Assembly (NCBI GenBank): GCA_008330645.1
Contig: VLTN01000026.1
Coordinates: forward strand, 1 to 64,000
Source of the DNA: Cafeteria roenbergensis
Taxonomy: Eukaryota; Sar; Bigyra; Bicosoecida; Cafeteriaceae
Length of the DNA: 64,000 bases
Reading direction: 5' to 3'
Shown here: piece by piece, positions 1 to 12,400 of the stretch
Position numbering within the stretch: position 1 is the stretch's first letter
Layout of the letters: each line of letters starts with the position of its first letter
Made by a program: the position numbers and the translations under genes
Notes under the pieces: generated by a model
Database searches by the model: none
The model's input: only the letters and a program-made list of their open reading frames with translations
What the model was told of the DNA's origin: nothing

Positions 1-401
1 AGCGCCTTGCCGGGCACCACGATGAAGGGCAGCGGCGAGGTGTCGAACTGGCGCGCGCTGGCGCGGGCGGGGCACGAGACGGCCGCCGCTTTGGGTGGCG
101 GCGTCCGCTGACGCATCGAAGGAGGTGAACAGGCTGCCGCCGCCGAGCAGCTGGGGACGGCAACGTCGGTAGCCATGGGAGAGGCGGAGGCGTCGAAGAA
201 GAAGAACCGCATCGCGCGGGGCCTCGGCGAGAGCTCGGCCTCTCCGGGGCAGCGGGGGCGCGAAGGCGCGCACGTCGATGAACTGCTCGGCGGAGCGCAG
301 CACCGACACGGACGAAGGGGCCACGAGGCTGGGGCGGCAATGCCCTTGCTTCACGATGGCCGACTGCGTGGTGGCGGAGCCGCCGTTGAAGTTGGTCACG
401 G
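1..401 (-). CDS. Probable continuation of the giant protein past an apparent stop
   Basis: The long frame ends at a TGA at 402-404, but the next minus-strand bases read GTLEVTVTNFNGGSATTQSA in another frame, which looks like natural beta-sandwich protein rather than random sequence. Restoring one G in the GGG run near 412-414 would join them, so a one-base consensus deletion is the simplest reading. Further left, protein-like stretches (SLFTSFDASADAA; ARQFDTSPLPFIVVPGKA) occur in different frames, implying more indels or an intron. This is inference from protein-like composition only. It is the host's own gene and is cut by the window edge. Confidence 0.5.
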
Positions 402-3400
402 TCACCTCCAGGGTCCCACGGTGTACCCGTCGGCGATGGCGGATGCGTTGGCGAGGGCGATGGTCGCACAGGACACGGACCGAGTCCCGGCATTGCGGGC
501 GTCGAGCACCGTCTTGAGGCCAGCGGCATGGACGGCCGCAGTGGACGTCTGGCGGGTCGCGGTGTTCACCACGGACACGATGCTCCACTGGCACGCGAGC
601 GGGCGGTTCCCCGCCGCCAGCCTCGCGACGGAGACGGTGAGCTTGTCGCAGCGGCCGATGGTGCGGGAGCCGGGGCCAATGTCAGCAACCGGCAAAATGC
701 CGTTCGCTGCAGCCGTCACGTTGACGACGCCCGCGGAGCTGAGGCGGGCGGCGCTCGATGTCTTGACCTTGCCGGGCACCAGCGCGATGGAGTGGCCGGG
801 CAGCACGGTGGGCGCGCGACCGAAGCGCACCTGCAGCTGGCGGCGCGACTGCCACTGGCACGAGCTGCCAGCGCCGAAGAGCGTGGCGACGGCGCTTCGG
901 CGGGCATCGACGGCCGGCACGTTGCACCGGCTGACAGAGCTGCCAGAGGCGGCCACCGGGCTGAGGAGCTCCGAGCAAGCGAAGGCGCCGCCCGCGCTGC
1001 CGCCAGCGTTGGTGTCGCGGTCGAAGGTGAGGGTCAGGGAGGTGAGCTCGTTGTCGAACTGGGCCGACGACAGCACCGGCGGTGCCGTGAAGGCGTCCTC
1101 GCGGATCGACACCTCCAGCGAAGGCACGGTGGCCATGCTGCCGTACATAGTGTCGTTGGAGACGATGGCAAGCTGAGCACTGACGCGGTGCTCGTCGCCA
1201 GCCTCGTCCAGGCGGTCATCACGAGCGCCCACAATCACTACCTGCGGCTCGAACCAGTTCTCGGCGGTGAAGGTGAGCTCTGCAATGAAGGATCCGTCGC
1301 CCCCCGTCACGGCTTGGGGGCCGGACGATTCCAGCTGCGCCTGAGACACGCCGCTCTGGCCGGAGCCCGCGGGGCCAGCGACGCACGCATCCGCGACCAC
1401 GGTTCCGGTGATGACCTGCATCACGCTCGGCACGCGCACGGTCACAGGGGCCACGGGCTCGGACGTGAGCGAGATGGCCACGGCGTCGGGGGTGCCGCCC
1501 TCCACGGCGACGAGGAAGGGCGCGCTGGCCTTGGGGTAGCTGAACACGTTGCACACGTCCCGCGGGCACGCGTTGATGCTGTTCTGGCAGACGGCGATGC
1601 ACGCCTCCGTGGTCCAGACGTCGGACGCCGGGTCGACGGCACGGATGAAGACGGACTGCTCGGCAGATCCAGTGCCGACAGAAATGGGCTCTTCGCGCTC
1701 AAGGAGCAGGCCGGCCTCGTCGTTGTCCATGATGCTCACTCGCAAGGCGGCGGTGAGCCCGTTGTACGCGGGGTCGGCCGACTCGCAAGCCAGGGTGACA
1801 TTGGCAGCGTGGGGGCGCGCCTCCGCGATATCGTCGTCCACGGCTGACACCTCGATGAGCATGACATCTTCCCACGAGCGCTCGTCGAAGGCCAGGACAT
1901 CGGGGAAGACAGTCAGCTGGTCAGCGGGAGCAGCCACCGAGCACAAGACCGCGGCGCGAGGCTTCGAGCTGAGCTCCACGAAGAAGGCTCCTTCGGCGTC
2001 CGACTCGCCGAACTCGGCCTCAGCCAGCATCATGGGCGTGCCCGGCGCAGCTTCCGAATTGGCGATGCGGGACACAAGCCCGATCACGTCATTGTCCGTC
2101 GCGGAGAAGGCGGTCTCTGCCTCCAAGCCGGTAACCAGGGCCTGGTAGCCGGCGTCGTTGCTCTGCTGCGCGTCGACCACGGCGCGCAGCCTGAACGCGA
2201 AGACGCCACCCACGGCGACGGAGTCGTCTGCGACTGAGATAGTGACAACGCGCGACACTCCAGCCACGCCGTCCGCCTCGGAGAAGGTGATCGTGGAGCC
2301 AGGGACGGACGAGAGGCCGTCGCGCGACCGCACCGCGATGGTCGGGTGCGGCAGCAGGCCAGAGACGCATTGGGTCGTTGCGCCAGTGGCAGAGGCGCAG
2401 TCGGTGGCGTCAAAGCAGGCGCTGGTGAAGTCAGCGGCCAGGCGGAACTCGGCCTGCGCATCAAACTCGCCTCCGGCAATCACGCCGTCGTCAACCAACG
2501 AGCAGTATCCAGTGGAGGCCTCGAGCTGCAGGGTCACGGAGCCGGCACCGGAGTTGGCACTGCCGATGACGAAGGGGGCCGCACCGATGGACACTGAGAA
2601 GCTGGCGGGCTCGCTGCCGCCCTCGGCGACCTGCTGGTCGCTTCCAGTGGCGCTGACGAGGGCGACTGACGGCATGTCATCGTCCTCGACTGCGATGCTG
2701 GGGCTGGGCAGGGTGAGCGAGGCAAGGAAGCCGCGGTCCGCAGTCTGCTGGGCGTTGACGGACATGGACAGGCGGCCGGTGTGCGTGCCCTGGGCGAACT
2801 TGTCGTCCTTGACGACGGCCGACACGTTCTGGGGCATGTTCCAGTTGGCGGCCGTGAAGGTCAGCTTTGCCGGAGAGGCGGTCACGGACGCGTCGCCGGC
2901 GACGTCGACCACCACGTTGCCTCGGGGCTTGGCCGAGAGAGTCACGCTGCCGAGCACGGCCGAGTGGCCAGGGGCGCTGGCGGACGCAGCGGCGCTCTCC
3001 TTGAGGGGCATAGGGGCGGGCGCCGCGGCCGCAAAGAGCACGGCCGCGACATCGGTGTCGCGCACGGTCGCGGCGATGCGCGGCAGGGAGCGAACGTTGC
3101 GGATGATGGAGCCGTCCGCAAGCTGGGTGGTGGCAGCGCGCGGGGTGGTGGACGCCACGCCGTCGAGGGCGTACGAGTCGTCCGTCGAGGTTGTGCGCAC
3201 GGCAATGGTGCGGGCGCGGTCCCCGAGCGCGGCGTCGCTGCCAGCGCCGGACACGGTCACGGACACCGCGGTGTTCCAGTCGGCCGGCTGGATGACCACG
3301 CTGGCCGGCGAGAAGCTGAGAGCGGCATCGGCCCCCGTGGCCTCCTGGGCACCCACCAGCTCGACGAGCGACACAGTCACAGCGGCGCCGGGCATGGAGC

Positions 3401-6400
3401 CGAGGCGCACAGAGAGGCTGGCCGTGGCCCCGGACGCGAGCTCGTCCACCACGACGCTGGAGGCGCTGTCAGCGGCAGCCACGAGCACCCCGGGGGCGTC
3501 CTCGAAGTCCTCCACGAGCACGGTGACCTCCATGGTGGACGCCGCGGCGCCCTCCGGGGTGAAGGCGTGCGAGACGGTCACCACGCGCAGGGCGAAGGCG
3601 CGGTCGTCGTTGGCGGCGGCAAACTGCACGGCGCGCGTGAGGGCTGCGGAGGAGAGCGCGAAGCTGGCGTCACCAGTCAGCACCAGGTTGGCATAGGGCG
3701 AGGCCAGGCCGACGCCGGAGCTGGGGGTGGCAGTGAGCGCAACCGAGCCGCCGACGTCGGAGGAGACGAGGCCCACCGTGTAGGAGCCGGCAGCGCCGCC
3801 CTCGGTCAGGCGGATAGTGGAAGCAGACGTCGTGAGGCCGGCGCTGATCACGCTGACGGTGATGCCGGTCGCCGAGGTGGACGGGCCGGCGGTGGAGCCA
3901 AGCCGGGCGGCGGACCCGACGGCAAACTCGGAAGCTGCCGAGGCCGTGACAAGGGCGGTGATGCCGCACGTGGCAGCGGTGGTGCCGCTGGGGGTGACGG
4001 TCACGACCTTGGCCGCAGCTGCGGGGCCGTCGGTGGTGGTGAAGGTCACGGTGGCGGGGCTGATCGACACGGCATCACAGCCAGCGTCGGAGCCCTTGGC
4101 AAGCGTCACAGTGACATCGCCGGTGGGCTTGGAGCCGGCCACAACGCTGAAGGAAAGAGAGCCGCCGACGGGGACGCTGACGGCGGGGGCGGCGAGGCTG
4201 CTGACCACGATCTCGGCTTCGTCGTCGTTCTCCACAGCCAGGTTGACAGCGGTCTGCGAGGTGGTCCACAGGTCGGACACGTCCACGTTGGCGCCGGAGC
4301 CAACTCCGCGGGCAGTTGCCGTGACCACAAGTGCCGCCACGTAGTCCCGCGCCACGTCGTCGTTGGCCACGGTGACCGTGAAGGTCTGCTCGGTCTGCCA
4401 GCTGTCCCGGTCGAACACGAGGCCGGCGGCGGGAAGGCTGTGGGACACGGTGTCGGTCTCGGTGTTGGAGGCAGTCAGCACCACCTCCACTCCAACCATG
4501 GGGCGGGCTGCGAGCCGCACGCCAACGACGACGGACGATCCCTCGGCGGCGACCACGGTGACCACTCCGGAGGCGGCGTCGACGAGCGTGGCAGCCTGGC
4601 CGCTCACCGCGCGGACCACTGGGGCGCTGGACTCCAGCTTGTCGACGTCGTCCACGCGAAGCGACGCGGACAGCTCCGGAAGGGAGTCGTACTCCGGATC
4701 CTGAGGGGCGGCCACGCTGGCAGCGATCTGGGCGGAACGAACCGCGCCGACGACGCCGTCGGACGTTGAAGTCGCCTCCACGAACACAGGAACGTCCCAG
4801 TTGTTGGGCGTGAAGGTGACGGAGTCGGGCGACAAGGCAATGCCGGACTCAGCGATGGCGACAGGATCGCCGCCCACCACGGACTCGGTGGCAGAGCGCA
4901 CGGCGAGGGACAAGGAGACCACGCCGCGAGGCATGGACGTGAGGCGCACGCTCAGCAGGCCGGGGATGGTCTCTGTCGCGACCAGCGAGCCCCCGGCAAG
5001 GATATTTCCAGCAACGGCCGCGGTCGCGCTGGCGAACGTATCTTCCACCGCAGCCGCGCTCAGGCCCGCAACATCGGAGTCGTCGCGCACGATTGCCGTG
5101 AAGCACTGTTGCCCGGTCGCCGCAGAATACGCTGCGGCTTTTGAGGCAAGGATGGAAACGCAGATGCGAGCTGAACCTTCGCCGGCCATCTGGTCGTCCT
5201 CGGCGCTGACGAGGACGCCCTGGGCGCCTGCATCGCCCGATGCGGTGAAAGAAAGGGAGGAGGTGGTAGGGGACACAGAGACGCCCGCCCCGCCGTCTGC
5301 GGCAAACGCCGAAACCACAGCGAAGATGAGCGCCGAGCCCGGGAAGGCAGCACCCATCGTGAGATTGAACGCCGTCGTGGTGCCCTCCCAGAGCGACGTG
5401 CTCAGAACGTCGCCTGGCATTGCCCCGTTGATCATTGGGACAGCGGAGTCGTCGTCGTAGACATCCACGGAGGAGGTCGCTGATGCGAAGAGTTCAAAGT
5501 CCTCCCCGGCAGTGGCCTCGGCGACAAGGATGACGTTGTCTCTGTCGGGCTGCGACAGCGCGTCGTCCGCAGCCTCGACGCGGACTGACTCGCCCGCCTG
5601 CCAGTTGTCTGCACTGAGCGTCACGGTGGAGGGCACCGCACGCACGCGAGAGCTGAGAGCCGCCAGAGTGACCGTGATGCCCTCCGCGCCCAGCGGCTGC
5701 GAGGCAAGCGCGACGAGGACCTCGGTGGCGGAGTCGGACGTGCCCTCCGTGAGGCTGGCAGCCACCGATCCCTCGGCGTCGGCTGAGGGCAGGGGTGAGC
5801 CGTCAATGCCCAGAAGCAGCACAGTGTTGCGGTCGTCGTCGTTTCGCTTCACCACGGCAGCAACCGTGCCCGCAGGGTCGTCAACGTAGCGGTCCGCGGT
5901 GGAGAGCTCTGGGTCGACGCTGAGCTGCACGCGCACCATCTCGAACGTGCCGGAAGGGTCTGAGCTTGAGAACTCCGACGTTCCTCGGCGAAGTGCCCTG
6001 GAGTCGTCGTCGGAGGAAATGGCAATCGCCTGTGGCACGTTCCAGTTGCCTGCGTTGAACATCGCGGCTCCTGTCGTCGACCCACCGGCGGCCGAGGCGT
6101 CTGCGCCAGCAATGGCCGCAAGTCGGGGGTTTCCGCCTGTGCTGAGGCGCACATGCACGCTCTGGCCGACCGGGGGCGCTGCCTGCAGCTTCACGAACAC
6201 CAGCGCGACTGCTGCCGAGCCGGATGCCCCCTCTGTCACCTCGTCGCCTGCGTCCGACGTGTATGCCGGCTGCTCGGCCACCTCCATGCCAGGGCGGAAG
6301 ACCTTGGCCGCTGCGGGGCCCGCAGAGGCCCCGATGTTGGATGCCGACTCAAAGGCTGCCAGCACCGCAAAGACGTCGTCGTCCACGAGCGAAAGAGGCT

Positions 6401-9400
6401 GTGCAAGCTGTGAGTTGGCCAGCGAAGCGTACTCGGGAGCGAGCGCACTCGGGTCTGCAGCGACAGTGACCTGGACGCTCGGCTCGTCCGCCTCGTCCAC
6501 GTCGTCGTTCAGGTTGGCAATGGGCACGTCGATGGACCGCTGCCCTGGCGCGAGAGCAACAGATACGGCAGGTGCGACGGTAGGCACCCCAGACAGGGAG
6601 CGGACGAAGATGGCGGCTGACGCCGAAAGCCGCAGCTGAATCGATGCCTGCGGCACTGACGGGGCCGTTGCCAGCGAGACCCGAATGAATCCGGCCGATG
6701 CATTCGCGTCCCCCTCGATCAGCAGCAGGCCGGCGTCCGTTGCCACAGGCGTTCGGTCGCTTGACAAAAGCTGCATCGTCACCGCTGCAACGTCATTGTC
6801 CGACACTGTCACAATGACGTCGGTCTGCGTCAGTGCGTCGCCTGTGAAGCGCGGATCGGCACTCTCGAGAGCGTGCACAACGGTCACGTCGAAGGAGGAG
6901 CCCATGTCGATGTCGTCGTCGCCGATGAGGACTGTCACGGAAACGCCGGCCTCCCAGTTGTCGGCGTCAAGCACGATGGAGGTGATCGAGTGGCCACTGG
7001 CATTCTGAAGCACCGCCTGGCCGGGGGGGAGAGCGACTCCAGAAGCCGCAAGCGTCACAGCTGGCACAACCACGACAGCATCCTCCGGAGCCGCAGACAG
7101 CCGCAGGGTGTACGTGGCTCCTGCCCCACCTTCATTGGCATTGGGGGTGGTAACGTTCGTAAGTATGCCGGCAAAGTCACTGTCGGTGCTGTTGCCGGCC
7201 GGCGGCTTCGTGGGGCAGTCATCGGCGTTGGCCTCGTCGGAGCAGTCGAGCACGTCGTTGTCCTTGATGCGAACCGCGATGCTGCTCACCACACCGGCCG
7301 GGAATGCCTGGCTCAGCTCCTCGCAGCTGTCTCCCGCTGCAATCACCAGCGTCAGCCCGGACATGTGCACCGGACCCTCAACCGCGTCGTCGTCCACCGC
7401 TGACACGCGGATCACGCCCACGTCGCCTGTCATTTCGGCCAGGTCCAGCACCGCCATGCCCGCCGCGTTGCCGGAGAGGGCCGCGTCCTCGGAGACCAGT
7501 CCGCCCGCCTCCAGCCGCAGCTGCATCCCGGGCACGCACTGCTCCTTGGCGGGGCTGCCCGCCGACGAGCACCCGCCGCACGACCCGAACACGAGGCTGT
7601 GCTCGCGGCCCGAGAACCCGGTGCTGCACGGCAGGTCGAAGCGGTCCACCCCATCGCATCGGCAGTGGCCGTCCGCCAGGAAGACGGACACGGTCGTGCC
7701 CGGTACTGTCCAGGCGGGATCGCCCGACGCGCACCGCGACGGGATGTCCTGCACGTTCACGAGCACCTCCGCCACCGGCGTGGTGGGCCCCGTCGCTCGT
7801 CTCCTCCACGGACGGCACGATGCCCGTGCCCGAGAACATCAGCGCGTTCGTGGGGCCGCTGTTCTCCATGGACTGCATCAGGATCACGTCGAGCGACGCG
7901 ACGACACCCTCGTACAGGGCGTCCTCCCCCTCGGATGCCCTCGCCGTGGCCACCAGGCGCAGCCCCTCCGTCGCCTGGGCAGGCGCCACGAAGCCCACGA
8001 CGACGGACTGCTTCCAGTCATCGCGGGGCACGAGCACGGTGACGGCGCTCCTCAGGAGCTCGCGGAGCGGCGACTCCTCCGGCACGCCATCCATGTCGAA
8101 GGCTTGCAGCAGCTCGTCGCTGGAGCCCGTGAAGAGCCGGGGCGCGTCCATCATAGCGGACGTCTCGCCGCTCGTGTCCATGGCCGCCACCTGCACGAAC
8201 AGCCCCGGCGCCGTTGGCGGCGACGACAGGGTCACGATCACCGGCACGGCCTGGCCGTAGGCGACGTCATGTCCGCTGGCCACGCCGCCCAGCGATAGCA
8301 CCAGGCTGGCCTTGGCACCGCTCGCCGCCTCCGAGAACCTGGCCGATCCCACACCGCCCTGGCCGGCAGCGAGCATGGCGTAGAAGGGGTCCGTGGTCCC
8401 GGCCGCGATGGCGTGCTCCACCGTGACGGAGAGCGGGGCGGTGCCGTCGTCCGACGGCTCGCCGACCACGCGGGCCGTGAGCGTCTGCACCGCCGACCAG
8501 TTGCCGGGGCCGAACCACACCTGCTCGGGAGCCACGTCCACTCGCAAGGCGCTGGTGCTGGACACGTCGACCTGCCCGGAGAGCAGCGTCACGCGGCCGA
8601 CCCCCACCACCACGGTGCCGGTGGGCTGCGACGCGAGCACCATGCCGTACGAGTAGGCATCGCCTCTGGCCACCACCGGGGAGCCCATGCCGATCACAGT
8701 CACGCCGCTGCGGTCGTCGTCCTCCACCGTCACGGGCAGCGCGTCGGCCACGAAGGCGGCCGGCCAGTCGGCCGCCAGCTTGCTGTCCGCCGCCAGCGGC
8801 GTCACCGGCTGGGAGCGGCCCGGCCGGCTGGCGACCACGGCGGCGCTGTAGTGCGGGTCGTCCGCGCGCAGCACCACCGCACCGAGCGCCGCGTGCACCA
8901 CGTGCGCGGGCGACGCCATGGGCCCGGCCGAGTCGATGCCGTCCGACCTCACCGTGACGAAGAACACCGCGTCGGGCACGTAGAGGAAGTCGGACGGCGA
9001 GGCGGGGCGCTTGTCCACCGGCTGCGTCAGCTCGGTGATGGACATGCTCCAGTTGCCCGGGCTCACCACGGCCGTGGACGGAGTCACGTCGAGCACGTCG
9101 GCCACGGCGGACAGGCACACGCCCGCCACCGCCTTGCCCGACGCATCCGTGAGGCCGTCGCAGTCGTCGTCGCGCGCGCAGAGCCTGAGGTCGCTACTGC
9201 CGGGCCTCCCGTCCGCCGCGCGGCACACCCGGATGTCACTGGTCAGCGACACCGTGACCGGCGTCCTGGGGCGGGAGAGCAGCTTCACACCCACGGCGAT
9301 GGTGGTGGTGCCGTTGCCTTCCTCCCGCAGCACCGGGGCGGGGCCGGGCGGCGCCAGGAACGCGGCCGGGAGCGATGCCGGCTGGAAGGCGCGCGCCGCA

Positions 9401-12400
9401 ACGCCGGCCAGGTCGTCCTCCTCCACCACCACCGCGACCGAGCGACGGAAGCCCGCGGCCGCCAGCGCGTCGAACCGCGCGTCGCACGGGACCTGCTCGA
9501 AGTGGCCCGAGGCGCACGGGGCCAGGGCGATGGTCAGCGCCTCGTCCAGCACGTCCACGGGGCGCGGGGTCGCCTTGCCGTCGTCCGCGGACTGCTCGAT
9601 GTGGCGCGAGTCGACATCGTCGTCCACGACCGCCACGCAGACCAGGCCGTTCACGGCAGACACGCCGGCCGCCGCCGCGGCGACGGGGTTGCCCACCGGG
9701 ACAACCTGCCACGCCTGGCCGCCGGCCGTGGCCATCTCCAGCGCGAGGCGGTCGGCCGTCGCCGGGCCGCGAGTGGGCTGGTACAGCACCGTGCCCAGCT
9801 GCTCCCACGTCGAGAGCACGCGCAGGCCGCGGCGGTGGGCGGCCTCCGACAGCGACACGTTGAAGAACACCACAGACACGCCGTCGAACGACGTCGGGAG
9901 GATCCGCACACACAGGCGGCCAGCGGCGCGCTCCCGCGGTTCACGCGCGACTCGGACGGCGGCTCGTCGTCGTTCAGCCGTGTGCCGTCGTTGTTGAGCT
10001 GCAGGTCGGCGATGTTCGGGAGCGTGCCCTCGCGCGCCAGCAAGCGCAGGTCCTCGCCCGTCACGATCTTGGCGTCGGGCGGGGAGAGCGCCCCGGCGTT
10101 GAAGCCCAGCACCGGCTCCTGCGCCATGTCGGTCGGGTAGTACATGTGCGAGGAGCCCGGGGCGGGGATGTCGTACTCGAAGGGCAGCACGCTGAACGCG
10201 ACAGCCGGGGCGGGGAGCGGTCCTGAGGAGTTTCCGCCGGGAAGGCAGCCCGACCCGTCGGGCGCAGGCACGCAGCCGGTGCCGTTGCCGGCCGGCGGCT
10301 TCGTGGGGCAGTCATCGGCGTTGGCCTCGTCGGAGCAGTCGAGCACGTCGTTGTCCTTGATGCGAACCGCGATGCTGCTCACCACACCGGCCGGGAATGC
10401 CTGGCTCAGCTCCTCGCAGCTGTCTCCCGCTGCGATCACCAGCGTCAGCCCGGACACGTGCACCGGACCCTCAACCGCGTCGTCGTCCACCGCCGACACG
10501 CGGATCACGCCCACGTCGCCTGTCATTTCGGCCAGGTCCAGCACCGCCATGCCCGCCGTGTTGCCAGACAGCGCCGCGTCCTCGGAGACCAGTCCGCCCG
10601 CCTCCAGCCGCAGCTGCATCCCGGGCACGCAATGCTCCTTGGCGGGGCTGCCCGCCGACGAGCACCCGCCGCACGACCCGAACACGAGGCTGTGCTCGCG
10701 GCCCGAGAACCCGGTGCTGCACGGCAGGTCGAAGCGGTCCACCCCATCGCATCGGCAGTGGCCGTCCGCCAGGAAGACGGACACGGTCGTGCCCGGTACT
10801 GTCCAGGCGGGATCGCCCGACGCGCACCGCGACGGGATGTCCTGCACGTTCACGAGCACCTCCGCCACCGGCGTGGTGGCCCCGTCGCTCGTCTCCTCCA
10901 CGGACGGCACGATGCCCGTGCCCGAGAACATCAGCGCGTTCGTGGGGCCGCTGTTCTCCATGGACTGCATCAGGCTCACGTCGAGCGACGCGACGACACC
11001 CTCGTACAGGGCGTCCTCCCCCTCGGATGCCCTCGCCGTGGCCACCAGGCGCAGCCCCTCCGTCGCCTGGGCAGGCGCCACGAAGCCCACGACGACGGAC
11101 TGCTTCCAGTCATCGCGGGGCACGAGCACGGTGACGGCGCTCTTCAGGAGCTCGCGGAGCGGCGACTCCTCCGGCACGCCATCCATGTCGAAGGCTTGCA
11201 GCAGCTCGTCGCTGGAGCCCGTGAAGAGCCGGGGCGCGTCCATCATAGCGGACGTCTCGCCGCTCGTGTCCATGGCCGCCACCTGCACGAACAGCCCCGG
11301 CGCCGTTGGCGGCGACGACAGGGTCACGATCACCGGCACGGCCTGGCCGTAGGCGACGTCATGTCCGCTGGCCACGCCGCCCAGCGATAGCACCAGGCTG
11401 GCCTTGGCACCGCTCGCCGCCTCCGAGAACCTGGCCGATCCCACACCGCCCTGGCCGGCAGCGAGCATGGCGTAGAAGGGGTCCGTGGTCCCGGCCGCGA
11501 TGGCGTGCTCCACCGTGACGGAGAGCGGGGCGGTGCCGTCGTCCGACGGCTCGCCGACCACGCGGGCCGTGAGCGTCTGCACCGCCGACCAGTTGCCGGG
11601 GCCGAACCACACCTGCTCGGGAGCCACGTCCACTCGCAAGGCGCTGGTGCTGGACACGTCGACCTGCCCGGAGAGCAGCGTCACGCGGCCGACCCCCACC
11701 ACCACGGTGCCGGTGGGCTGCGACGCGAGCACCATGCCGTACGAGTAGGCATCGCCTCTGGCCACCACCGGGGAGCCCATGCCGATCACAGTCACGCCGC
11801 TGCGGTCGTCGTCCTCCACCGTCACGGGCAGCGCGTCGGCCACGAAGGCGGCCGGCCAGTCGGCCGCCAGCTTGCTGTCCGCCGCCAGCGGCGTCACCGG
11901 CTGGGAGCGGCCCGGCCGGCTGGCGACCACGGCGGCGCTGTAGTGCGGGTCGTCCGCGCGCAGCACCACCGCACCGAGCGCCGCGTGCACCACGTGCGCG
12001 GGCGACGACGCCATGGGCCCGGCCGAGTCGATGCCGTCCGACCTCACCGTGACGAAGAACACCGCGTCGGGCACGTAGAGGAAGTCGGACGGCGAGGCGG
12101 GGCGCTTGTCCACCGGCTGCGTCAGCTCGGTGATGGACATGCTCCAGTTGCCCGGGCTCACCACGGCCGTGGACGGAGTCACGTCGAGCACGTCGGCCAC
12201 GGCGGACAGGCACACGCCCGCCACCGCCTTGCCCGACGCATCCGTGAGGCCGTCGCAGTCGTCGTCGCGCGCGCAGAGCCTGAGGTCGCTACTGCCGGGC
12301 CTCCCGTCCGCCGCGCGGCACACCCGGATGTCACTGGTCAGCGACACCGTGACCGGCGTCCTGGGGCGGGAGAGCAGCTTCACACCCACGGCGATGGTGG

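Noticed and set aside
402-7775. Reading the 2,457-codon frame as a complete gene with its own start at 7775
   Set aside because: The position corresponds to the middle of the fourth repeat unit; one extra G near 7785 separates it from the upstream frame, so it is part of the same gene.
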